Assembly: GCA_001661515.1 (NCBI GenBank)
Contig: LUVW01000023.1
Span: 659,551-723,550, forward strand
Direction of reading: 5' to 3'
Length of the DNA: 64,000 bases
DNA from: Capniomyces stellatus
Taxonomy: Eukaryota > Kickxellomycota > Harpellomycetes > Harpellales > Legeriomycetaceae
The first letter of the stretch is position 1; each line of letters begins with the position of its first letter. Below, in pieces: positions 10,986 through 21,698 of this stretch. The notes below the pieces were generated by a model, which searched no databases, was not told the origin of the DNA, and saw only the letters and a program-made list of their open reading frames with translations. The translations under genes and the position numbers were made by a program.

Positions 10986-12125
10986 TTAGGCATTACGCAG
11001 CTTAGACAGCCGCTCAACTAACGCTTCTTCGTTGGCTAGGTTTCCTGTTGGCGCAACAGTGCTGCTGAGCTCGTGTTTCATCTCTAATCCTGCCTCGTCT
11101 GCAACTTGCTGCATCAAGAAATCTACTTGGTCTTGTGGTGTGCTAAGTGCCGTTACTCCTCCCATTGTCCCCTCCATGTATCCCGTCTGCACATCCAAAT
11201 CCTCAAACTGGGTCTCGAATTTGTCCATAATCATCGATATCTACTCCCAAACCACATATAAACATACATATTCACCCCCCCTCTCTCATTAATTACCACA
11301 TTTTTACACTCTTCCTCTCCCACACAACCAACCATCTATTTATAACAGCTTTTATTTCTAAATGTGTATTACAACCGCTTTTTTTATTCATTACCTGCTC
11401 CAAATTCATCGAATCCATTGCTCTATCCATCCCCTTCACCACCGTCGCCATAGACCCTGTAATCTGCCTCATCGTAACTGCCGTCTGTACCCTACTCGCA
11501 ACTCCCTCAATTCTTGACGACAGCTTTATTAAATTCAGTGTCTCGTTTTTTTTGCGAATCGCATTTGATGCATATATCCTCGCGCTTTCCACATTTCCTT
11601 GTTGAATTGCCTATTTTTTATTTTATTTATTTTGTTTTTCATTTTACCCTTAATTGTTATTTATATAAAAATACTTTTATTGCATTCTATTTTGTTCAAG
11701 CATCTAAATTCACACTGATATCCCTATATTTTCCTCCATCTGTCTACCTTTTTCACTTTTTCCTTTTCCTTCTTTTCCTCCTTTTCGCTTTTCTTTGCCT
11801 GGCGAGCCAGCGACTTTGCTGTAAACTATTACAATATTGTAAACATCAAACACTCTATTGGAATACTTGCAACAGTGCTATCAATTCACCAATTCAATCC
11901 ATTCAAGCTTGGTTTTACTTTAATTTATTGTTGTATCCCAACATGTAAACTTACCTTCAAGTTAAACAAGCTGTCTACTCGTGCAGCCGTTGTAATTGTT
12001 ATTTTCAGATATATTTTAAATTATTATGGTGCAAGAATAAACATATTCAATGTGTCCAAATGACCAACAACGTCTCATTGTGATGTGTTGCTGCTTTATA
12101 ATCTGCTACAGTACTTACTCTCCAT
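10986..12125 (-). CDS. DID2: ESCRT-III subunit Did2/CHMP1, five exons
   Basis: Spliced model: 12125-12119, 11974-11955, 11825-11748, 11610-11395 and 11240-10986, in phase throughout, 191 residues. The joined start is [21 protein letters not shown], which matches CHMP1/Did2 through both first junctions. It continues with [23 protein letters not shown] and the near-invariant [13 protein letters not shown]. After the last splice comes [13 protein letters not shown]. The C-terminal end ([13 protein letters not shown]) is the MIM1 helix that binds the Vps4 MIT domain. Did2 acts late in ESCRT-III on endosomes, recruiting Vps4 and Ist1. Length is typical (about 200). The first two coding exons are only 7 and 20 bases, so the start codon is reached only by splicing; donors there are GTAAGT. 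Confidence 0.93.
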
Positions 12126-14904
12126 TGCTCCTTTTTGCTAACCCTACTTTTTATTTATTTTACTTCTATTTCTATTTTGCGCCTCCTGCTGTTTCCCCTG
12201 TTTTATTTACCGCGTTGGGAATGACAAAGATTTAAACTCCTAGTCTGATATAATCGTTAAGCTGAAAAGAATTTGTCTCTGTTTAGATCCCAATCTTGCA
12301 CTTTTAAACTTTCTAGTATTATATTAACTAACAAATACCTTGTTCTACTTTGAAATAAACGGCTCTATTAAACTTGTTACTTTCGCTATTAATAGCACCC
12401 GGACTAAGTATTATTTCACAATCGATTTACTGGCTATTTTGCATTAGATTTATTTTTGTTTTTAACACTTCGTTTTCCAACCTTAATTTCGTGCCAATTT
12501 GCCAAGCTCGCATAATCCAACAGCCAATAAACTGGCTGCAATCTTTCAACTATTTTAAACAAACCGCAAAACCTTCTCAACCTGGGGGTTCCTCCATCAA
12601 TCCAAGTAGCTCATGTTCACTTTGTTCTGCTGCCGTCAGATAAGCAAGGCAGTAAAACGAACTACGTACCTGGTGTTGTATATTTCTTGAAAAAGAAATC
12701 CAAAAAAGTGGTAGTAAATAGCACCTCCCGTATTATTAATAAAACAAATTGAATCCGAGTAGTCAGCATTTATATTCTAACCAAACCAATCCAAAAGTAA
12801 AAGGAAAATAATACAAGAGTAAAGAGAAATTTTAGGTGGTGTTTTTTTTAATAAAACACCAATTAGTCATGCCTTCTGTATGCCGTAGCCATTTCAGAAG
12901 GTTCAGAGAGGCAATGCTGTCTTTTTTTTATTTTTAGTTGCTTTGAGTGGTAAGGAGAATCCACCCCTTGATGAATTTAGCATCAACTCTTTAGGCTCAA
13001 CAAGAACCGAGTAAACAAAACAAAACAAAACAAAACAAGTTTTTTTGGTGGTAAAAATAAAAATGCTTGAGGGGTGAGGGATGAGGGGGGAGAAAAAAAA
13101 AAGAAGTATAGAGTAGTAAAAAATTTACAAGTCAGGGAATCAGCAAGCTGAACGATTTACTATTTAAATAACTTAAAGTTGGAATCTGCAAAAGGCAGTA
13201 ACTAAGGAGAGCTCTTGACATGAAAAGAATTGGCGAGTAGTCTGTTGTGACGAAGATATATTATAGAAATAAACAGATGTTGCAGCGATATATCTCACTT
13301 GGACTGAGTTAGTTGGTATTCGAGCCAAAACTTTGGTCGATCCAAATATTTTGGTACTATGCCTTTGGTTTTAGCCTTGGATGCAAAATCTCAACAAGAC
13401 GGAGTAGGGGGGGGTAAAAGTTTCTGTACTCGGGTTACAAGTGCTTTGTGGAATGCTAGACGTGACGTGTAGACAAAAAAAAGGACAAGGTAAAAGGCAC
13501 TGAAGAATGAGGAACAGACAAAAGAATGATCAGGAATATTAATGATATATTTGCTTATTGAATTCGATTTGTTTGTTGGTTTAAACATCGACTTTTTTTA
13601 TCATGTAAATTACGTGAGAATTATAAACAAAATTTTATGTGAGGGTTTTGAGGGAGAGAGAGAAATGGAGTTTGTGCAATGAATTGTGATTTTGGTAAAA
13701 CGGTTGAAAATTTGGAATAATGTACTATGGAATAATGGAGACATCGATGATAATCTTTACCGCTCACAATTGGATTGTTTCTCAAAAGAGAAGGAATATA
13801 GAACTAGGAGAAAGAAAATTACAAACTGAATGTAAATAAACTCTGGGTTTAATCTATTGAATTTTGGATTTAAAAAAGGCAAAAAAACAAGGAAAAAAAA
13901 CAAGGAAAAAAAATTGGGCAATATTTAATGGAGCCACAAAATATTGGCGATTTTAATGGTGAAGAAAAAAAAAAGCAATAAAAATCACTGATCCAATAGG
14001 TAGAGACAAATTGAACGGCTTTTCAGACGTTTAGTTGAAACCAAGTCATTAAGTATGTTAATATTTGGTTACAGAAGAAATAAGCTTTGTTTCAAGTTTG
14101 GAAAATGGAGCAAAAGTTAAAATAACCGAGTAGAAAAATGGCTTAGTAATTTTTTTTTTCTCAATGGTAGAAGCCCGAGATTGTTAAGATAGGTTGATTA
14201 AAGCGGGATAAAAGTAAGAAACAAAATTAATTAATTAGTAAACGAGCTTTTTGGATGTGATTTGAAAAAAAAAACAGATTTGAAGGAAAAGAAAGAAAAG
14301 CAAAGTGAGATATAAATTCCACTCTGTCAGCTAAATAAAAAGAAACGGTACAAAAAAAAAAACCAGTTTTTGATCCTCAAGTTTATTTGGGTAAAGAAAT
14401 CATTACCGATTTAAAAAAAAGTCAATAAAAAAAAACAAGCTACTTATTTATATTAATACAAGTCAATAAAACCAAGCAAACGTACTAGTGAATAAGATAT
14501 TTACCAGCGCAAAGCGATATTTCAAGGTAATTTTGTTTACTAGGCGGGATATAGACAAGAGGAGTTGAGTTTGTTTTTGATTTTTTTTTTTTGCTTCAAG
14601 AAAAATCAAAAAGCATAAATCAACGCCGAGAAAAAGGTAGAAGCAATAGATCAACATTGATTCAAAAGTGGTGAAAAGAGCCTACAGTTTGGTTGAATTT
14701 GTAGACAAAGAAAAGGTGAATTCGGGTCGAGTTAGTAGCTCAGGATTTACTCTATAATCAGAATACTGATATTAACACTACCCAAACAAATGTAAAATAA
14801 ATAAATTATAGGAGTAATTCAACGACCAAGCAAGCAACTAACTTTCAACTATATTTTTTATTAAAAAAAAACACAAAAGGGGTAAAAAAAAAAAAAAAAA
14901 AAGG
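12126..14904. other. Intergenic between divergent DID2 and HEM1
   Basis: 2.8 kb divergent promoter region. Up to about 12,650 it is pyrimidine-rich (DID2 side); after that it is purine-rich with many A-runs up to the HEM1 start. An AAAAC pentamer repeats about five times near 13,014-13,037. No gene, tRNA or conserved RNA recognised. Confidence 0.5.
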
Positions 14905-16521
14905 ATGGAAAAGATGATATTTTCAGCGTTTGGCAAATCATGTCCGTTTTTGAAGCGGACACCAGCAGCAGAGGTGCAAAAGTTGATGGCAAGAACAATC
15001 AGCACGAAGCCAAGCATCAACGCCAAGGACACAAACTGTCCATTTTCAAGTGGAGGGAAGGGACTTATGGACAAGGCGGCGGAATGTCCAGTTATGGGGG
15101 CGGCGGTTCCAGCCAGTCAGCTGTCAGCAACACACAGCGGGTCGGAGTCAGGATTTGACTATGACGGAGTACTGGAGGGCAAGTTGAAGGCGAAGCATGA
15201 TGACAAGAGTTACCGGTACTTTAACAACATCAACCGTCTTGCAAAGCACTACCCAAAGGCACACACGGCGAAGAAGGAGCATGTGGTTGAGGTATGGTGT
15301 AGCAACGACTACTTGGGGATGTCAAAAAGCCCAGTTGTGCTTGACGCGATGAGAGGAGCGTTGGACACGTACGGGGCGGGAGCAGGAGGGACGCGTAACA
15401 TTGCGGGGAACTCGGGGCTTCACCTGGAGCTGGAGGCAGAGCTTGCCTCATTGCACCACAAAGAGGCGGCGTTAGTGTTTTCGTCGTGCTTTGTAGCAAA
15501 CGACGCGACACTGTCAACGTTGGCGTCAGCAATGCCAAATCTGGTTTACTTTTCAGACGCGATGAACCACGCGTCGATGATCCAAGGAATCAAGAACTCG
15601 CGGGCAAAGAAGGAGATTTTCAGGCACAACGATGTGGGGCACCTGGAGGAACTGCTTGCAAAGTACCCGATCAGCACGCCAAAGATAATCGCGTTTGAGT
15701 CGGTGTACTCGATGTCCGGAACAGTAGGGCACATTCCGCAGATCTGCGCGCTGGCCAAGAAGTACGGAGCGCTGACGTTTTTGGACGAGGTGCATGCTGT
15801 TGGGATGTACGGGCGCACTGGGGCTGGTGTGGCGGAACACTACGGGTTCAACGGGAGCGACACCACGATTGTGGACCAGGTGGACATGATCACCGGAACC
15901 CTGGGCAAGGCGTACGGATTGGTTGGCGGGTACGTTGCGGGAAATTCCAGGACTATTGACTTTTTGAGGTCGTATGCACCAGGCTTTATTTTCACCACCT
16001 CAATTCCCCCAGCAATTGCTGCTGGTGCCACCGCAAGCATCAGGTACCTCAAGGCCAGTGGCAAGGAACGCTTCCTGCAGCAGACCCACACCCACGACCT
16101 GAAGAGCCGTCTTGCCAGCGTCGGCATTCCAGTTGTTCCCAACCCATCTCACATTGTCCCTGTTCTGGTTGGCGATGCTGAAAAGGCCAAGTACGCGTCT
16201 GACAGACTCCTGTCCCAGTACAACATCTACGTCCAAAGCATCAACTACCCAACCGTCCCTGTTGGCGAGGAAAGACTCCGCATCACTCCGGGTCCAGGTC
16301 ACACCGCCGATCTCTCCGACAAACTCGTCAATTCTTTGTGCGAAATCTGGGAATCTGCCAACTTTAGAAACGTTAGCGACTGGGAAAAAGCCGGTGGAAA
16401 GTGTGGTGTAGGTGTTTCTGACGCCCAGATGGCTGCTTATACAAAGCACCGCGGCTGGTTTGACCACGAGGATAACATTTGGTCAGAGGACAACCTCAGC
16501 TTTGCCAAGTACTCCAAATAG
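14905..16521 (+). CDS. HEM1: 5-aminolevulinate synthase, mitochondrial
   Basis: A single-exon 538-residue protein. It condenses glycine and succinyl-CoA to 5-aminolevulinate in the mitochondrial matrix, the first step of heme synthesis, with PLP as cofactor. The core is unmistakable: VEVWCSNDYLGMSKSP, GAGAGGTRNIAGN, HKEAALVFSSCFVAN, FLDEVHAVGMYG and MITGTLGKAYG, in which Lys335 should bind PLP. The N-terminus is presequence-like and carries three Cys-Pro pairs (Cys13, Cys45, Cys61) of the heme-regulatory type, seen in vertebrate ALAS. The start is the first ATG, directly after a long A-run. Length matches yeast Hem1 (548). It converges with the EF-P gene, 187 bases between stops. Confidence 0.97.
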   Translation: MEKMIFSAFGKSCPFLKRTPAAEVQKLMARTISTKPSINAKDTNCPFSSGGKGLMDKAAECPVMGAAVPASQLSATHSGSESGFDYDGVLEGKLKAKHDDKSYRYFNNINRLAKHYPKAHTAKKEHVVEVWCSNDYLGMSKSPVVLDAMRGALDTYGAGAGGTRNIAGNSGLHLELEAELASLHHKEAALVFSSCFVANDATLSTLASAMPNLVYFSDAMNHASMIQGIKNSRAKKEIFRHNDVGHLEELLAKYPISTPKIIAFESVYSMSGTVGHIPQICALAKKYGALTFLDEVHAVGMYGRTGAGVAEHYGFNGSDTTIVDQVDMITGTLGKAYGLVGGYVAGNSRTIDFLRSYAPGFIFTTSIPPAIAAGATASIRYLKASGKERFLQQTHTHDLKSRLASVGIPVVPNPSHIVPVLVGDAEKAKYASDRLLSQYNIYVQSINYPTVPVGEERLRITPGPGHTADLSDKLVNSLCEIWESANFRNVSDWEKAGGKCGVGVSDAQMAAYTKHRGWFDHEDNIWSEDNLSFAKYSK

Positions 16522-16708
16522 TATGCCTTTCTCACCGCGCATTTCTTTTTTTTCTTTTTTTTCTTTGGTTGTTTTATTTTATTTCCTCGCTTTTGTCTAG
16601 TACTTTAATTTTGGAAATTTTATAACCCCATACAATAAGAAGAAAGAAAGAGATGAAAAAGAAAAGAAAAGAAAATTGTTTTTATGTTTTTGTGTTTCCA
16701 ATCCCATT

Positions 16709-17884
16709 CTACGCTCTTGAAACGTACTCTTTGGTTTCTGTATCTATAACCACTTTGTCTCCAACATTAATAAAGTCTGGAACTTTAACTTCTGCTCCGC
16801 CGTTGATGATGGCCGGGTTATACGTCGATCCTTTTGCCTGCAGAATCCTCCTGTTAATCGACTCTATCGTGTATGGGTGACGCATAGGCAGCCGCCACGA
16901 TATGGGTCCTGGCTCTGGCTCCAACACTTGCACCGTCACTGTCATTCCATCTACATTAAACATCAATCAGTTCAGTTTTTTTATTTTATTTTTAAACTGC
17001 GACTAAATTCCACTTGGGCTCTATAAACATAATTAATCAATTCTTTTGGATCCCAACCAGCAAAACATATATTCAGCACTTTAATGACTGTGGCCTCTTT
17101 CAACTTGCCTTCCAACAGCTCCATTTTAGATTTCCCACCTAATCAATACCAAATTCCACAGAGAGAAAAAAGAGAGAAAAAAATCTTTACTTTACTATTC
17201 AGCATATCAGTAAAAAACAAAACAAAAGCAAACACAACATCCAACTCTGGTTGCTATCATATACAATACACGCGTTTACCCTCTAGCATATCTATCTTTA
17301 GGTCCAACTCGTCATATGTCTCCATGTTCAACAGGTTCACCGAATTCTCAGCTGTGTATAAATATTGGTAGGGTATCTGTCTCAGTTGCAACACCTCAAC
17401 GCTTTCACCACTCCGAACCCGCACGTTGGTCTTTTGCCCAGTCACAGGATCTTTCAAAATAACCTGGGGTTTATTATCATCAAAAATTAGTTAATATCGA
17501 GAGGGGGGAAGTAAACTGTAGTAACAATAAACAAATGAAAACCACTTGCTTTGATTACGGCTCCTCCTCTTCCTGTGCCGCCGATTTCTTTTCCAGATAG
17601 AATCGAGGCTTTTCCATCATAATCAATAACTTGGCCTAGCTTTACATTGCTGATGTCGGTTTTAAAGAATCTCTATTTAAATAATCCAAGTCAATCAAAT
17701 TATTTAATCACACCTTGCTTAAATCCAAGCGGCAAGTAAAGAAAAAAAAAAGAAAAAGAAAGAAAAAAGAATACGACGTGTTTACCTTGTTAATTAGAAC
17801 GCTAGAGCGTAAGGATTGGCAAACTGGATTCGCTTTAACGCTGCTGGCTTTCAAAAATGAAAACAATTTTACTCCCCGATTCAT
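16709..17884 (-). CDS. Bacterial-type elongation factor P, predicted mitochondrial, five exons
   Basis: Spliced model: 17884-17786, 17672-17550, 17463-17280, 17138-17004 and 16950-16709, about 260 residues. Residues 1-35 are basic and Ser-rich with few acids, a likely mitochondrial presequence. Domain I follows (DISNVKLGQVIDYDGK, then GGTGRGGAVIKVILKDPVTGQK), then domain II (YLYTAENSVNLLNMETYDEL) and domain III ending VKVPDFINVGDKVVIDTETKEYV. EF-P binds between ribosomal P and E sites and relieves stalling at proline runs. The loop tip carries Arg68 where E. coli has the modified lysine. Intron 2 has a GC donor (GCAAGT). The donor of intron 4 is uncertain: GTCGCA at 17003 or GTTTAA at 16997 both keep phase. 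An insertion of some 20 residues lies between domains II and III. Confidence 0.85.
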
Positions 17885-19456
17885 TTTTTTTTTTATTCTT
17901 GCTCGTATGCTCTTGTTTAAATTTTGTCGTAAATACAAGGTAGAATGTACTTTAAATAAAAGGCAATTCACGGCTTGATGTTTTTGAGTTTGAATAATTC
18001 TAAACAGCTCGAATATATTTTGATAAAGTCGATTAAAAAAACTTGTTGAAGTTTGGCTTGCAACTTGATTAACAAAACAATTTTCGATACGGAATATCAA
18101 GGCAAATCAGGTTATTTGTTTTTTTTTGGATTTGGATCTGGATTTTAGTCTAGTTTGGTTTTTTCAATAGTAAAACCAACGAATCAATATAACCTGGAAA
18201 CAAAAAAAAACATGAAAGGACTCGGGGTGGACGAGTTAAACTTGGTTTTGACAGTTCCATAATATAAGGCTAAACTACTCAAATCCCCAAGATATTGCAG
18301 TGTAAACGGAATGACTTTTCCCTTCATAGGCGGAAAAAGTTAGAGAGGAGGGGCGAGGCAGCAGTATTTGATGTGGAATATGCAAAATTGTGCCGCTTTA
18401 TCATGTCTTTTTTTTAAAAAAAGTAGCAACATCATTTAAATGTCATGTGGGCGGGGGACGAGGGGGGGGGGATGCCACACCCACTTCCCCTCCATTCTGC
18501 ATTTTTAAAAGGGTTCTTTTTTAGAGTTGTAAAATCAGACGAGAAGCAAGTTTAACTTGACAATGATTTTTTATCAATCACGCTGAGATAAAATGTGATA
18601 TTTAAAGATTAAAAAAGTGTTGCAAAAAATAAAACATTCAAGCCCTTTTTATGAGCTAATTAGTAAAGTTGGTTTGACAATTCGGGAAAACTCAAATGCT
18701 GCTTGGTAATAATTAAACGTAGACAAATGGATTATTAGTCAAGTGACCTAAAATAAGTAAAAATTATAAAAAAGGTATAAAAGTATAAAAAGTATAAAAT
18801 AAGAGTGAAATAAGAGTTAAATAAGAAAAAAAAAATGAAAAAGTTTACCAATCGTTAAAACTTGCAAGTCTCTTGACCTTTATTTTGTTTTTTTCCCACT
18901 GGCAAACAAAGTTGTAATTAAGGTTTGCAGAGCATTAACACCTCAACAACTTAAAGCTTTATATATAAAAGAAGGAACTCGATTTGTCAATAGAAAAAGT
19001 AAGGCCTGGATAACAAGATTTCTTGGTTTTTTATTTCATTTTGACCTGTATTTCGTCTCAATCTCAAGTTCGAGGCTTTGTAAATTAAATTATGGGGGGG
19101 GGGAAGTTTTCTCTTATTTGTTTATTTGTAAAAAAAAACATGTATTTTCGAAAAGTAATTACTAAATTGGTTAATTAAAGTTTTAGTTTGGATTATTTGG
19201 TTAAAATTTGAAATAGTAAAATACAAAAACGGAACATTTCAAGCATTCAGACAACTTTAATAATATAAAACACCTTAATTTCGAGTCAAAAGCAGACCTG
19301 AATTGCGAATTAAAGAATACACATAATAATATCAAGTCCGCTAGTGGAATTACTATTGAGAATTAAAGAGAGTAGTATTGTATTGCTGGTTGGTTCAAGT
19401 AATTGTTGAATGAAAATTCGGTTGAAGCAAAGACGGAAATTTATTATAGCGGCGCA
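17885..19456. other. Intergenic between divergent EF-P and HOOK-CTL genes
   Basis: 1.6 kb divergent promoter region, AT-rich with scattered G-runs (18,460-18,470 and 19,094-19,103). A/T-rich with repeated TATAAAA-like words near 18,770-18,800. No gene seen. Confidence 0.5.
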
Positions 19457-20261
19457 ATGGAAGAGGTGGATGGATTGCAAATTGTCAATTCATTCCTACA
19501 ATGGGTAAGTAACACAGCAACCATGCATTGCCAAATTTGTAGAACCATAAAACAAGAATGTAACGGGGATTTGGCAAATTCCAAGCTTAAAGTATAATAA
19601 TGAAAAGAGCGAAGGATGTCTAATAACGTATTCTGACTGTGTAATAGGTTGAAGGTAGTATAGGGTATCATGTAGAGGGGTTTGAAGATTTGGAGGACGG
19701 GGCGATATATTATGAACTGGCACAGAAAGCGTAAGTGGCGTTGGAGAAGGTTTGCGGGTTATGTACAGAGATAGAGGAAATGCGAGTGAACAAAGTTGTT
19801 CATTTTTAATGTTATAAATTAAATAACGTTGTTTTTATGTTTTTTTATTTAAAAAATATATAGGGATAGGGATTGGTTTTCAAGCAAGGTCATTGATGAA
19901 ATGTTAAAGTCAAATAAACGAAATATAGCAGCTATAAACACAAAGCTACTGGAGCTACTGGAGAACTACTTTACAACGCATTTTAAGCGGAGAATAAGCG
20001 AGGAGGATATCCCTTTTAGCAAGAACGTGGGGCAAGAAGGATACATGGAGACAAGCGATGGCGACAACGAGCATGACAGGTGGGAGGATATATACAAGCT
20101 TGGAGTGTTGGTGTTGGCCATATCGCTGTTAGGGAAGAAGAGCTCGCTGGCAGTGCAGTTTGAGAAGCTAGACTCTGACACACAGGTTATATTGGAGCAA
20201 ATAATAGAAAAGGTATGTTGTAAATATTTTTGGTATAGCAAGGCTAATGCTGGATACCAGC

Positions 20262-20298
<37 letters not shown>

Positions 20299-21664
20299 AA
20301 AGTTGGAAGAGTAGGAATGAGTTGCATTGATGTGCGTACCAGTTTAAAGACATACTGACTTCAATAAAACTGTAGATTTGGATCAGGAGCAGAGACGTGA
20401 ATAGTGTTGGCAAATCGCAAAGCCCCAAGAAAAGGGGAAGGCGAAAAGCGCAAAGCAAGCGAGCGGAAAAGAGCTTTTCTGAAGGGAGACAGGGAACTAG
20501 CAGGCGTTTTGAGGGCAACGGATTTCCGAGCAGTGTCGAAGGCAGCGGAAACGGCATAAACGCAAGCAAAAACATACACGGGTTGGTTGAACGATTTAAG
20601 TCTGAAAGAGAAACGGACTCGTCAAGCATTTACAAAACAGGGGACTCTTCAAATGCAGAGTCGGTGTATGAGTCGATTATATTCAAAAGCAGTTCAAGGG
20701 CAGCAGGAAAGAGTAGTTCAGGGCTGGAGGAAAGCAGAATGGCCAACAATGGGTACAGTAACAGCAGCAACAGTAGCAACAGCAGCAGTAACAGCTATAA
20801 CAGTGGTGATGGTAGCAGTGATGGTAAGGGTGACGGTGACGGTAATGGTAGAGATTTTAGGAATAGCAGTTATAGGGATAGTCGGATAAAGAAAAGTAGT
20901 AGCATCAATGGTAGTGGAGGGTTTAGTAGGGGGTATGGATCAACAAACCAGAAAAACAGTTTGTTATCAGAGAATTCAAACAGTATGAGTATTATGAGCG
21001 AATCAAAAACTCAAAAGAAGCAGAACGGAGAAAATAGCCAGTTCCTAAGTCAGATGCTGGACTCGATGGTTGGGAATAATTCACGGTTGTCGGAAGAAAG
21101 TGCAATTTCGATAAGGAGCGAGGAGGAGGAGGAGGAGGAGATAGAAAACGATGATTCAAGTGGCGAGAGGTCAGATGAAGAGTGTTTGGGTGGTGGGAGT
21201 GATGTTAGGATTCAGTTGGACGGCAATGGTGATGGTGTTGATGGTGGTGATGGTGATGGTGATGGGGGCTGGAGTGAGATAGATTCACGGCAGTCGAGCT
21301 TTTCAGACTTGAATGATTTTGATGTAGAGAGTTTGACTGGTTTGCGGAGAATTAGTGATTCAAACACCAACAGAATCAAGGCCAAGAGCAACGACGAATT
21401 TTTCAAGTACTTGTTTATTCTGAACACATTTGCATTTTTGGTTATGGGTCTGTTTGAACTGGCTACAACCGAGGTAATAATTGGTTGTTAAGTACTATGC
21501 TATGTTTATATACGGACATAAAGATAAACCTTACTAATATGATTTTTGTTATGGGTTTATTTTAGGCTCCAGACAAAGGAAAAGGTCCAGGAAGAGACAA
21601 AGTGCTGTTTTTTGCATTTGTTGATGTTTTATGCAAGTTACTTTTTTTTTTTTTTTTTTTACTN

Positions 21665-21698
<34 letters not shown>

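Noticed and set aside
20260..20295. Poly-Lys coding read-through after HOOK exon 3
   Set aside because: The poly-A run lies inside the intron between 20213 and 20375, which has a GTATGT donor and TACTGAC branch-like site.
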